DNA from: Anaerolineae bacterium
GTDB taxonomy: Bacteria > Chloroflexota > Anaerolineae > Aggregatilineales > UBA3940
Assembly: GCA_020852775.1 (NCBI GenBank)
Contig: JADZAD010000039.1
Location: 1 to 19,637 of the forward strand
DNA: 19,637 bases
Direction of reading: 5' to 3'
Below the pieces are notes generated by a model. That model had not been told where the DNA came from, made no database searches, and saw nothing but the letters and a program-made list of their open reading frames with translations. The position numbers and the translations under genes are program-made. Shown here one piece after another: positions 1-7,331 of this stretch; the stretch's first letter is position 1, and every line of letters begins with the position of its first letter.

Positions 1-1690
1 CCAGTTGATGACCGTGATTCGCCAGCGGCTGTCGGAAGATGCCTACCAAACGGGCGCCGATCTGCTGTCCGATCTGCAGCTTGTCGAGCACAGCCTGCTG
101 CAGAACCGCGGGCGCTATGTGGCGAAGGGCATGCTGGGCAGCCTGATGGGGCGCATACGTCTGTTCGGGCTGCACCTGGTTCCACTGGAGATCCGTGAGG
201 ATGCGCGGCGGCATGCTGCCGCGCTGGACGAGATCTTCCGCGCTTATGGCACCTGCGAAAACTACCTTGCCCTCTCGGAACAGGAGAGGCAGGCGCTGCT
301 CACACGGGAGATCGCCAATTCACGCCCGCTGTTCCCGCTTACACCTCGCTTCTCACAGGATACGAACACGGTCATCGAGACCTGGCGCATGATCGCTGAG
401 GCACACCGGCGGCATGGGCCACAGTGCATCGATACCGCTATCGCCAGTATGTCCACGGCGCCGAGTGACGTGCTGACCATGCTGCTGTTCGCACATGAGG
501 TGGGCGTACAGGATGCCCTTGACCTTGTGCCGCTTTTTGAAACGATCGATGATCTGTGGGGCGCGCCCGGCATTGTGACTTCTCTGCTTGAAAACCCCGA
601 GTATCGCCGCCATCTGACGATCCGCGGGATGCACCAGCAGATCATGATCGGCTACTCCGACAGCAGCAAGGACGGCGGCCTGCTGGCCTCGACATGGGGG
701 CTTTACGCCGCGCAGCAGTCATTGACCAGGCTGTGTGCCGAGCAGGGCGTCTCGCTGGAGCTGTTTCATGGGCGCGGCGGCAGCGTCGGGCGCGGTGGTG
801 GCCCGGCAGGCCGCGCGATCCTCTCCCAGCCCCCCGGCTCGGTGCAGGGACGGCTTAAGATCACCGAACAGGGAGAAGTGATCGCTTTCCGTTACAGCAA
901 CCGCGCGATCGCGGAACGCCATCTTAACCAGGTGCTGCACGCAGCCCTGCTGGCAGTCGCTAATACCTCGACTACGCGTATCCGCCCGGAATGGCGTGAG
1001 GCGATGGAGCAGCTTTCAGAACTGAGCCGGAAGTTCTATCGCAAGCTGGTCTACGAGACGCCGGACTTCTTCACGTTCTGGCAGCAGGCTACACCGATTA
1101 ACGAACTCAACCAGCTCAAGATCGGGTCGCGCCCACCCCGCCGCCGTACCGGTGGCTTCGAGGCTGTCCGCGCGATCCCGTGGATCTTTTCGTGGATGCA
1201 GTGCCGTGCCCTCCTGCCGAGCTGGTATGGCATCGGTGAGGCGCTGGAACGCTACTGTGAGGCCCGCACAGATGGGCTGCTGCGACTGCAGACGATGTAC
1301 CGGGAATGGAAGTTCTTCCAGGCGCTGGTGGAAAATGTCGAGCTTGACGTGGCGAAGGCTGATATGGGGATCGCGGAACTTTATACACCACTACTGGAGG
1401 ATCAGCGCCTGAAGGAGGACATCTTCGGAGCGATCCGCGCGGAGCATCAGCGGGTCAGCCGCTGGCTGTGCCAGATCACTGGTGAGGCCGAACTACTCAG
1501 CGCAACACCCGTCATGAAGCGTTCCGTTGAGCGCCGTAACCCTTACATTGACCCGCTTAACTTCATTCAGGTTGTGCTGATCAGGCAGCTTCGCCAGCTT
1601 GACCCGGGCAGCCCGGAGCATGCCCGCACACTGGACGCGGTGCTCGCAACCGTTAACGGGATCGCTGCCGGGATGAAGAACACCGGTTAG
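1..1690 (+). CDS. ppc: Phosphoenolpyruvate carboxylase, C-terminal part (5' end outside window)
   Basis: PEP carboxylase converts PEP plus bicarbonate to oxaloacetate and Pi in the cytosol, an anaplerotic feed of the TCA cycle. The frame is open to the left edge (codons begin at base 2), so roughly the last 562 residues of a usual ~900-residue enzyme are present. Counting from the TTG at base 5, the catalytic motif GYSDSSKDGG lies at residues ~216-225. The glycine/arginine-rich active-site loop FHGRGGSVGRGGGPAGRAI lies at ~254-272. The protein ends TVNGIAAGMKNTG, the family's typical C-terminus, whose tail contributes to the active site and to inhibitor binding. The N-terminal catalytic His region is not in the window, so the TTG/ATG at 5 and 8 are internal codons and not starts. 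The stop codon overlaps the stop of the convergent gene by 3 bases, so no separate terminator exists between them. The identification is very secure. Confidence 0.97.
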   Translation, partial: QLMTVIRQRLSEDAYQTGADLLSDLQLVEHSLLQNRGRYVAKGMLGSLMGRIRLFGLHLVPLEIREDARRHAAALDEIFRAYGTCENYLALSEQERQALLTREIANSRPLFPLTPRFSQDTNTVIETWRMIAEAHRRHGPQCIDTAIASMSTAPSDVLTMLLFAHEVGVQDALDLVPLFETIDDLWGAPGIVTSLLENPEYRRHLTIRGMHQQIMIGYSDSSKDGGLLASTWGLYAAQQSLTRLCAEQGVSLELFHGRGGSVGRGGGPAGRAILSQPPGSVQGRLKITEQGEVIAFRYSNRAIAERHLNQVLHAALLAVANTSTTRIRPEWREAMEQLSELSRKFYRKLVYETPDFFTFWQQATPINELNQLKIGSRPPRRRTGGFEAVRAIPWIFSWMQCRALLPSWYGIGEALERYCEARTDGLLRLQTMYREWKFFQALVENVELDVAKADMGIAELYTPLLEDQRLKEDIFGAIRAEHQRVSRWLCQITGEAELLSATPVMKRSVERRNPYIDPLNFIQVVLIRQLRQLDPGSPEHARTLDAVLATVNGIAAGMKNTG

Positions 1691-2220
1691 CGTGGCGGAG
1701 GAGGGGCTTCCCCGCCTGACCTGTGCAGACGCGTGCGGCGGAAGGTGATGATCGAAAGGGTGAGCGCCGCAGCAGACATCACGCAGCTCAGCCAGACGGC
1801 GATCTCCTGCAGGCGGTTCCCCAGAATCAGTGAAGGGTTCGTCAGCAGCAGTTGTACGGGTGATACGCCGGGGGGCAGGTTGTTCAACGCGAGTGGCGGT
1901 AGTTGTGCACTCTGCTCGTCGGTCGGTAATGGTGGGAAACCATCAGGCAGTTCGACATCCGGTGGCAGGGCTGGAATCAAGCCTGAATCGGTGGGAAGTG
2001 TTGCCCCCACCTGTGGAACGTAGTCCGGTGGCAGGCTTAGTCCGTTGGCAGCCTGGCTGCGCTGGTTCAGTGCGACCACGATCGACACAGCGACGAGGAT
2101 TATGGCGACGATAAGCCCCGCCGCCCCTCCGATGAGCAGGAGATTAGAGCCGCCCACCCTGCTCGTGGTCTCTGGCGCCCGTGAGGAACTGCCTTCTTCT
2201 GCCGGATTTGTCTCTGCCAT
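1687..2220 (-). CDS. Two-TM membrane protein with Pro-rich exterior loop, function unknown
   Basis: I do not recognise this 177-aa protein. It has a short polar Ser/Glu-rich N-terminus (~1-25), a strong hydrophobic segment at ~26-50, and a Pro/Leu-rich loop of about 85 residues with repeated LPP/PLP/PPD motifs. A second hydrophobic segment follows at ~139-160, then a basic tail ending in prolines. The positive-inside rule (RTRLHR after TM2) suggests both termini are cytoplasmic and the Pro-rich loop is outside. The ATG at 2220 is supported by GGGAG eight bases upstream. It is convergent with ppc, sharing three bases at the stops, and divergent from the histidine phosphatase across 144 bp. It could be a cell-surface or regulatory membrane protein; nothing in the sequence fixes a role. 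Confidence 0.72.
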   Translation of the reverse strand: MAETNPAEEGSSSRAPETTSRVGGSNLLLIGGAAGLIVAIILVAVSIVVALNQRSQAANGLSLPPDYVPQVGATLPTDSGLIPALPPDVELPDGFPPLPTDEQSAQLPPLALNNLPPGVSPVQLLLTNPSLILGNRLQEIAVWLSCVMSAAALTLSIITFRRTRLHRSGGEAPPPPR

Positions 2221-2286
2221 GCGTGTTTCTCCCTGTTCCAGTCTATGTCATAGCGTAGCCTGAGCGAACGGCGCTGCGCAATAGCC

Positions 2287-2315
2287 CTGTGATCCCCCAT
2301 TGGCGGGACTATACT
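2287..2315 (+). promoter_or_regulatory. Possible promoter of the histidine phosphatase gene
   Basis: TATACT at 2310-2315 is a good -10 match. The hexamer 17 bases upstream, CTGTGA at 2287-2292, is a weak -35 (3 of 6). It lies in the divergent 144-bp gap and would give a leader of about 40 bases before the ATG at 2365. The call rests on the motif alone. Confidence 0.35.
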
Positions 2316-2364
2316 TGTCGATATATGCGCCGATTGGGCGCGCTTACCACAGAAAAGAGCCTGT

Positions 2365-3000
2365 ATGACGCATCTCACCCTGGTTCGCCATGGCCAGACA
2401 GACTGGAACCTGCAGGGCCTGTGTCAGGGACAGCTTGATATCCCCCTGAACGCCGCCGGGCTGGCAGAAGTCGAGCAGGCCGGGCTGCGTCTGAAAGATG
2501 AGCGCTTCGACGCGTTCTACTCCAGCGACCTCAGCCGTGCCATACAGACCGCCGAGGCCGTGAATCGTTATCAGCACATGACAATCGTACCCGATGCCCG
2601 CCTGCGTGAACTGTACTTCGGTGAATGGGAAGGCCAGCCCTTCGCCACGCTGAAGGCACAGAGACCGTCCATGCTGGACTACTGGCTATTCGATCCACTG
2701 GTGCCACCGGGCGGTGAGACCACTGAGGAGTTCGCCCGGCGCAGCCGCGTCTTTCTGGACGAGATACTCGAACGGCATCGTGGCCAGCGGGTAGTCATCA
2801 CGGCACATGGTGGCTCGCTCAAGATGCTGGTACTGCTGACCCTGCGTATGCCGATTGAGACGCGCTGGCAGCTCCGGATGGGAAATGCTGCCATCTCCCG
2901 GCTTCAGTACTATAAGGAGGGGGGTGTCCTGCTGAGTTATAATGACACTGCTCACATGGATGCGCTGCGGCGCACCAGCGAGGCCCTGAAGATCGATTGA
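2365..3000 (+). CDS. Histidine phosphatase superfamily protein (phosphoglycerate mutase-like / GpmB-CobC type)
   Basis: This 211-aa cytosolic enzyme belongs to branch 1 of the histidine phosphatase superfamily, which transfers phosphate through a phospho-histidine. The catalytic signature VRHGQTDWN is at residues 7-15, with His9 as the nucleophile. SSDLSRA (53-59) carries the phosphate-binding Arg58, LREL (80-83) carries the acid Glu82, and ITAHGG (145-150) carries His148. The length and the FGEWEG and PPGGETTEEF motifs fit the family that includes alpha-ribazole phosphatase (CobC), GpmB-like phosphatases and broad-specificity sugar phosphatases. The substrate cannot be read from sequence. 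Its place directly before pfk, in the same direction with a 90-bp gap, hints at carbon metabolism, but co-transcription is not certain because a tandem repeat fills the gap. The ATG at 2365 has only a weak AAAGAG upstream. Confidence 0.9.
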   Translation: MTHLTLVRHGQTDWNLQGLCQGQLDIPLNAAGLAEVEQAGLRLKDERFDAFYSSDLSRAIQTAEAVNRYQHMTIVPDARLRELYFGEWEGQPFATLKAQRPSMLDYWLFDPLVPPGGETTEEFARRSRVFLDEILERHRGQRVVITAHGGSLKMLVLLTLRMPIETRWQLRMGNAAISRLQYYKEGGVLLSYNDTAHMDALRRTSEALKID

Positions 3001-3002
3001 CG

Positions 3003-3050
3003 CAAGCCATGTTTGGCTCGCAAGCCATGTTTGGCTCGCAAGCCATGTTC
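3003..3050. repeat. 18-bp tandem repeat with internal dyad, in the gap before pfk
   Basis: Two exact copies of CAAGCCATGTTTGGCTCG (3003-3020 and 3021-3038) are followed by a third, degraded copy (3039 to about 3050, which diverges after CAAGCCATGTT). Each full unit contains AGCCA-TGTT-TGGCT, a 5-bp inverted repeat with a 4-base loop that extends outward by two G:C pairs across one mismatch. The array begins two bases after the phosphatase stop codon and ends about 30 bases before the pfk ribosome-binding site. Copy number could vary by slippage. Possible roles are a regulator binding array or a stack of small mRNA hairpins at the cistron boundary; neither is proven. Confidence 0.85.
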
Positions 3051-3090
3051 GGGCCCCTGCCCGATCCTGCATCCTGACCCCGGAGGACTC

Positions 3091-4209
3091 ATGTCAAAGG
3101 TGATCGGAATACTGACAGCGGGTGGTGACAGCCCCGGACTTAATGCGGCAATCCGCTCGGTGGGCAAGACGGCCATCAGTGCCGGCTGGCATGTGATCGG
3201 GTTTCGTGATGGCTTCCGGGGCCTGATGGAGAACCGGTTTGTGCGGCTTGATGGAGCGAACCTGTCCGGCATCCTCACCGTGGGAGGGACAATCCTTGGG
3301 ACAAGCCGGGACAAGCCTAACAAGATGCCGATCGGTGATAAGCTGCTGGACATGACTGACGTCATCATTGCAAATTATGAGCGCCATCACCTCGATGCAC
3401 TGGTGTGCCTCGGCGGGGGCGGTACCCAGAAGAACGCCTATCATCTCTCGCAGCATGGGCTGAACATCCTGACGCTGCCCAAGACCATCGATAATGACGT
3501 GGCAATGACGGATGTCACCTTTGGCTTCGACACCGCCCTGAACATCGCTACAGAGGCGATTGATCGCCTGCACAGCACCGCGCACAGCCACCACCGGATC
3601 ATTGTGGTGGAGATCATGGGGCACAACGCGGGCTGGCTGGCGCTGGGCTCCGGGTTGGCCGGGGGGGCGGACGTGATCCTGATCCCGGAGATACCCTACG
3701 AGGTCGAGAAGGTTGTTGAGTCGATCGTCCAGCGCAGCCGCGAGGGCAAGGGATTCAGCATAGTGGCTGTGTCTGAAGGCGCGATGCCGGTTGAGCAGGC
3801 ACGGGAGGTGCAGAAACTGGAAGCCCGGAAGCAGGGCGCTGAGGACAAAGAGAAGCGCAAAGCTGCCGCGGATCGGCTGGCAGAGATCGAGGTCGAGCGC
3901 ACAGGGAATACGCTCCGTCTCACCCACCGTCTCGAAGAAATGACGGGGCTGGAGTCACGCCTGACGATACTGGGCTATCTGCAGCGTGGTGGTACACCCT
4001 CACCTGCGGATCGCCTGCTGGCGACCCGTCTGGGCGCAGCCTGCGTGGACTATATCGAACAGGGAACATCCGGGGTACTGGTGGCGGCACGGGGCGATGA
4101 TGCCATAGCGGTGCCGCTGGAGCAGGTTGCAGGGAAGCGTAAAGTCGTGCCGCATGATCATCCCTGGATTCAGACCGCCCGGAATCTTGAAGTCAACCTA
4201 GGAGATTGA
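3091..4209 (+). CDS. pfkA: 6-phosphofructokinase, GGGGT/PKTIDND subgroup
   Basis: This is a 372-aa cytosolic glycolytic enzyme that phosphorylates fructose 6-phosphate to fructose 1,6-bisphosphate. The start is ATG 3091, preceded by GGAGG with 5 bases of spacing; an in-frame upstream extension through the tandem repeat is not convincing. Motifs are GILTAGGDSPGLNA (6-19), the nucleotide-loop CLGGGGTQKN (106-115), catalytic PKTIDND (130-136, base Asp134), and MGHNAGW (176-182). LGYLQRGGTPSPADR (294-308) is also present. In E. coli PfkA the loop reads GGDGS and the catalytic loop begins PGTIDND. Here the Asp is replaced by Gly and the Gly by Lys (Lys131), and Lys at that place is usual in PPi-using enzymes. 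Phosphoryl donor (ATP or PPi) is therefore not settled by motif. A charged Lys/Glu/Arg-rich insertion of about 40 residues (~233-275) interrupts the usual fold. It is probably the second cistron after the phosphatase or has its own promoter. Confidence 0.94.
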   Translation: MSKVIGILTAGGDSPGLNAAIRSVGKTAISAGWHVIGFRDGFRGLMENRFVRLDGANLSGILTVGGTILGTSRDKPNKMPIGDKLLDMTDVIIANYERHHLDALVCLGGGGTQKNAYHLSQHGLNILTLPKTIDNDVAMTDVTFGFDTALNIATEAIDRLHSTAHSHHRIIVVEIMGHNAGWLALGSGLAGGADVILIPEIPYEVEKVVESIVQRSREGKGFSIVAVSEGAMPVEQAREVQKLEARKQGAEDKEKRKAAADRLAEIEVERTGNTLRLTHRLEEMTGLESRLTILGYLQRGGTPSPADRLLATRLGAACVDYIEQGTSGVLVAARGDDAIAVPLEQVAGKRKVVPHDHPWIQTARNLEVNLGD

Positions 4210-4221
4210 GCGGTGATAAGG

Positions 4222-4252
4222 CCAGGTACTGCCTTTGAACAGGCGTGCCCGG
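4222..4252 (+). terminator. Imperfect hairpin after pfk, possible weak terminator
   Basis: CCAGGTACTGCCT (4222-4234) pairs with AGGCGTGCCCGG (4241-4252) around a 6-base loop, with one A/C mismatch, one G-T pair and one bulge. It begins 13 bases after the pfk stop. No T-tract follows, so intrinsic termination is doubtful. Confidence 0.3.
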
Positions 4253-4264
4253 TGCTGCGTGACG

Positions 4265-4293
4265 TTCGCAGGAATCTGAAAAAGCGGTATAAT
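4265..4293 (+). promoter_or_regulatory. Promoter of tRNA-Arg
   Basis: A perfect -10, TATAAT (4288-4293), lies exactly 17 bases after TTCGCA (4265-4270, 4 of 6 matches to the -35 consensus). The tRNA 5' end is 14 bases downstream, as expected for a strong housekeeping sigma promoter. Confidence 0.8.
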
Positions 4294-4306
4294 ATGACAC
4301 AGTTTC

Positions 4307-4378
4307 GCCCCCATAGCTCAGAGGATAGAGCGTAGCCCTCCGGAGGCTGAGGCCCAGGTTCGAGTCCTGGTGGGGGCA
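4307..4378 (+). tRNA. tRNA-Arg (anticodon CCG)
   Basis: A full cloverleaf can be drawn. The acceptor stem is GCCCCCA/TGGGGGC (4307-4313 with 4371-4377) and the D stem is GCTC/GAGC. The anticodon stem TAGCC/GGCTG carries loop CTCCGGA, giving anticodon CCG at 4340-4342. The T stem CCAGG/CCTGG has loop TTCGAGT, and the discriminator is A at 4378. No CCA is encoded. It reads CGG arginine codons, which are common in the neighbouring genes. It has its own promoter and terminator and so forms a single-gene transcription unit between pfk and clpC. Confidence 0.96.
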
Positions 4379-4384
4379 TCTGTC

Positions 4385-4417
4385 ACGCCCGTGCAGCCTG
4401 CCGGGCGTTTCTGCTTT
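4385..4417 (+). terminator. Intrinsic terminator of tRNA-Arg
   Basis: ACGCCCG (4385-4391) pairs with CGGGCGT (4402-4408), with a further inner GCA/TGC pairing in the loop. It is followed by the T-rich run TTTCTGCTTT. It starts 7 bases after the tRNA. Confidence 0.8.
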
Positions 4418-4511
4418 CCGGGGTGCTGAAGGTTGCCGGATACAGCCGTGTCATGCAGCTTACCTGACCGTATTTCCAGGCTGGCCTCTCTGGCACAATC
4501 ACCCCTGATAA

Positions 4512-4567
4512 GGTACGATCCTCCAATATCTGGTGACGATTTCGCATTGTATCGTTGACGGTATCGT
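4512..4567. promoter_or_regulatory. ACGAT/ATCGT repeat cluster upstream of clpC
   Basis: Between the tRNA-Arg terminator and clpC (4418-4600) there is no gene. The stretch holds four copies of one pentamer: ACGAT at 4515-4519 (as TACGAT) and 4536-4540, then ATCGT at 4551-4555 and 4563-4567. The last two are part of a direct repeat GTATCGT with a 12-bp period, and the middle two form an inverted repeat with a 10-base spacer. TTGACG (4555-4560) overlaps but has no well-spaced -10. This may be an operator for stress control of clpC. It is neither a CIRCE nor a CtsR box, and the call is tentative. Confidence 0.3.
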
Positions 4568-4600
4568 GGGCATTTAATGAGTTATGGAGGGGCGTAGAAC

Positions 4601-7138
4601 ATGCCCGACAAGATGCAGCGTTTTACCCAGCGCGCTCGCCGTGTTCTGATTCTGGCACAGGAAGAAGCTGAGCGGTTACAGCATTCCTACATCGGCACAG
4701 AGCATCTTCTGCTCGGCCTGATGCGTGAAGATGGTGGTGTTGCGGGGCGTGTCCTGCGTGAGCTTGGCCTCGACCTGAAGCAAGTCGAGGCGCTGGTGGA
4801 GCGGATGTCGCATTCCGGGCAGCGCGCGCCTTTTGCCCGCCTTGACCTCTCGCCGGGCACCAAAAAGGTTCTCGAACTGGCGGTTGATGAAGCCCGCCGG
4901 ATGGGGCACCACTATATCGGCACGGAACACCTGCTGCTGGCGCTGGTACGCCACAACGAAGGCACGGCGATCGATATTCTGCAGAGCCTCGACATCACAC
5001 CGGACCAGATTCGCAAACAGACGCGCCGCGCTCTGCAGGACAATCCCTCGACGCCGCCTGCCCGCCCGACCTCACCGCCGCCAACGCCACGGCGCCAGTC
5101 AGCGGCGCCCGCCCGTCCCGGCAGTGGGAACCCCGGCGGCCAGAAGACCCCGCTGGTTGATCAACTGGCGACCGACCTGACGCAGCTTGCCGAAGAAGGC
5201 AAGCTCGACCCGATTATCGGGCGGGAAAATGAGATCGAGCGTGTCATCCAGATCCTCAGCCGGCGCACCAAGAACAACCCGGCCCTGATCGGTGAGCCTG
5301 GTGTGGGGAAGACCGCGATTATCGAAGGGCTGGCGCAGCGTATCATCGCCGGTGAAACTCCCGGCCCGCTGCTTGGAAAACGTGTCCTGCAGCTGGATGT
5401 GGGGTCGCTGGTCGCGGGGACGATGTACCGTGGTCAGTTCGAGGAGCGTCTGAAGCGGGTGATTGATGAACTCACCCAATCCGACAGCATCCTCTTTATC
5501 GACGAGGTGCACATGCTCGTCGGCGCGGGATCGGCAGGCAGCAGCGTGGATGCTGCCAACATCCTCAAGCCGGCACTTGCCCGTGGTGAGCTCCAGTGCA
5601 TCGGTGCGACGACGCTGGATGAGTACCGGCGCCACATCGAATCAGATGCGGCTCTGGAGCGCCGCTTCCAGCCTATTATCGTGGAAGAGCCAACCGTAGA
5701 AGAGACGTTACAAATCCTGCGTGGGATCCGCGGCCCTTACGAGGAACACCACTCTCTCCGGATCACGGACGATGCCCTGGAATCCGCGGTACAGCTTTCT
5801 GTTCGCTATGTTCCTGATCGCTTCCTGCCGGATAAAGCTATCGACCTGGTGGACGAAAGCGCGGCCCGTGTCCGGATGTACAAGTCACCGGAGGCCATCC
5901 GGGTCCGCCGGAGCCAGGACGAGGTCGAGCAGATCCAGCAGAAGCTCGAGGCCAGTGAACTGGAAGAAGGCGAAGACCGCGCTACCCTTGAAGGGCGCCG
6001 CCATGAGCTCCAGGCGTGGCTGGACGATATCCGCGCCGGATGGGACGAAGCCGGTGATGCACAGGTCACCAGTGAGGACGTGGCGGAGGTCGTCGGTATG
6101 TGGACGGGTATCCCGGTGACGCGCCTAGCGCGTGAGGAGGGTGCCCGCCTGCTCGAAATGGAAGATGACCTGCACAAGCGCATCATCGGCCAGGAAGAAG
6201 CGATCACGACCATCAGCAAAGCGGTGCGCCGCGCACGGGCCGGGCTGAAGGACCCCCGCCGCCCGATCGGGTCTTTTATCTTCCTCGGCCCTACCGGGGT
6301 CGGCAAGACCGAACTGACCAAGGCGCTGGCGGAGTTCCTCTTCGGCAGCGAGGAAGCCCTCATCCAGCTTGACATGAGTGAGTTCATGGAGCGGCACTCC
6401 GTGGCGCGACTGGTCGGTGCGCCTCCGGGCTACGTAGGCTATGAGGATGCCGGCCAGCTTACGGAATCCATCCGCCGCCGCCCGTACTCCATTGTCGTGT
6501 TCGATGAGATCGAGAAGGCGCACCCTGAGGCGTTCAATATGCTCCTCCAGATCATGGAGGAGGGCCACCTCTCGGATGCACGGGGCCGGATGGTGGACTT
6601 CCGCAATGCCATTATCGTTATGACGAGTAACGTGGGCGCGGACATGATCAAGAAGGGGGCGGTGCTGGGTTTTGAACTGCCGCGCAGTACTGATGCATCC
6701 GCTACAGAGGATTACCGCGATATGCAGAAGCGCCTGACTGACGCACTGCAGCGCACCTTCCGCCCGGAGTTCCTCAACCGGGTGGACGCGACCGTGATCT
6801 TCCGTGCGCTGACCAAAGATGAGATCACCCAGATCGTCGATGTGCTGATGGATCGCCTGCACGAGCGCCTTGTGGAGCACAACATTTCTCTCGATCTGAC
6901 TGAGGCGGCCAGGCTGTACCTCGCGGACGAAGGATACGATCCTGAATACGGCGCCCGTCCGCTCCGCAGGGTCATACAGAACCAGATCGAGGATGTGCTC
7001 TCCGATGGCCTGCTCTCCGGACGGTTTGAGAATGACGCCACGATCGTGATCGACTGCACGGATGGTGTGCTGACCTTCACGCAGCAGGAACCGGAGCCGG
7101 TTGAATCGACTCCGATGGCATCTACCTCTGTGAACTGA
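4601..7138 (+). CDS. clpC: ClpC-type AAA+ unfoldase, ATPase subunit of a Clp protease
   Basis: An 845-aa hexameric chaperone that unfolds proteins and feeds them to ClpP in the cytosol. The N-domain carries two Clp-N repeats (~1-145, with paired IGTEHLLL motifs), then a Pro/Ala-rich linker (~147-175). AAA1 has Walker A GEPGVGKT (231-238) and Walker B LFIDEVHML. The middle region carries a charged coiled coil (QIQQKLEASELEEGED), shorter than the ClpB M-domain, which argues for ClpC over ClpB. AAA2 has GPTGVGKT (563-570), the pore motif GYVGYED and Walker B VVFDEIEKAH. LGF at 689-691 sits where the ClpP-docking loop of ClpA/ClpC lies, so partnership with ClpP is expected. The start ATG 4601 follows GGAGGGG by 8 bases. 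No ClpP or McsA/B gene is in the window. It is a single-gene unit ending in a hairpin. Confidence 0.96.
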   Translation: MPDKMQRFTQRARRVLILAQEEAERLQHSYIGTEHLLLGLMREDGGVAGRVLRELGLDLKQVEALVERMSHSGQRAPFARLDLSPGTKKVLELAVDEARRMGHHYIGTEHLLLALVRHNEGTAIDILQSLDITPDQIRKQTRRALQDNPSTPPARPTSPPPTPRRQSAAPARPGSGNPGGQKTPLVDQLATDLTQLAEEGKLDPIIGRENEIERVIQILSRRTKNNPALIGEPGVGKTAIIEGLAQRIIAGETPGPLLGKRVLQLDVGSLVAGTMYRGQFEERLKRVIDELTQSDSILFIDEVHMLVGAGSAGSSVDAANILKPALARGELQCIGATTLDEYRRHIESDAALERRFQPIIVEEPTVEETLQILRGIRGPYEEHHSLRITDDALESAVQLSVRYVPDRFLPDKAIDLVDESAARVRMYKSPEAIRVRRSQDEVEQIQQKLEASELEEGEDRATLEGRRHELQAWLDDIRAGWDEAGDAQVTSEDVAEVVGMWTGIPVTRLAREEGARLLEMEDDLHKRIIGQEEAITTISKAVRRARAGLKDPRRPIGSFIFLGPTGVGKTELTKALAEFLFGSEEALIQLDMSEFMERHSVARLVGAPPGYVGYEDAGQLTESIRRRPYSIVVFDEIEKAHPEAFNMLLQIMEEGHLSDARGRMVDFRNAIIVMTSNVGADMIKKGAVLGFELPRSTDASATEDYRDMQKRLTDALQRTFRPEFLNRVDATVIFRALTKDEITQIVDVLMDRLHERLVEHNISLDLTEAARLYLADEGYDPEYGARPLRRVIQNQIEDVLSDGLLSGRFENDATIVIDCTDGVLTFTQQEPEPVESTPMASTSVN

Positions 7139-7167
7139 TCCAGTACAGTTCTTTCTGGCGCAGCAGG

Positions 7168-7205
7168 CAACGCCTCGGGGTGCATCCGGGGCGTTGTTGT
7201 TGATG
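7168..7205 (+). terminator. Terminator after clpC
   Basis: CAACGCC (7168-7174) pairs with GGCGTTG (7190-7196), continued inward by TCGG/CCGG with one T-G pair around a 7-base loop. A mixed TTGTTGTT tract follows. It starts about 30 bases after the clpC stop. Confidence 0.7.
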
Positions 7206-7284
7206 GCAATTCAGCCAGGCAGCCGGTGGTGAATCGCCAGCCCTGCGTGCGGTATGTTCTGTGGGAAAGCCGTGTGCGAGCGGC

Positions 7285-7290
7285 TATAAT
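7285..7290 (+). promoter_or_regulatory. Possible -10 box of the TPR protein gene
   Basis: TATAAT at 7285-7290 is a perfect -10 hexamer located 41 bases before the ATG at 7332. No good -35 is visible at 16-18 bases upstream (TGGGAA at 7262-7267 is the 17-spaced hexamer). Confidence 0.4.
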
Positions 7291-7331
7291 GCAGCCGAGC
7301 CCATCACCAGTATCGATTGAAATTTGCCCGT

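Noticed and set aside
5..10. TTG/ATG at 5-10 as the ppc start
   Set aside because: The PEP carboxylase N-terminal third, including the catalytic His region, would be missing; the frame continues off the left edge.
3003..3050. CRISPR array
   Set aside because: The units abut with no spacers, and the period is only 18 bp.
3013..3090. An upstream in-frame start that would add 26 residues to pfk
   Set aside because: The added residues just translate the tandem repeat; ATG 3091 has a strong GGAGG and matches the family N-terminus.
3094..3927. A 277-codon open frame on the minus strand
   Set aside because: It is exactly antisense to pfk, has no recognisable domain, and its His/Gln/Arg-rich composition is what reversed GC-rich coding DNA gives.
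4418..4600. CIRCE (HrcA) or CtsR operator before clpC
   Set aside because: Neither the CIRCE inverted repeat nor the CtsR heptad repeat is found.
6125..6880. A 251-codon minus-strand frame inside clpC
   Set aside because: It is a shadow of conserved AAA2 coding sequence and has no ribosome-binding site or family features.
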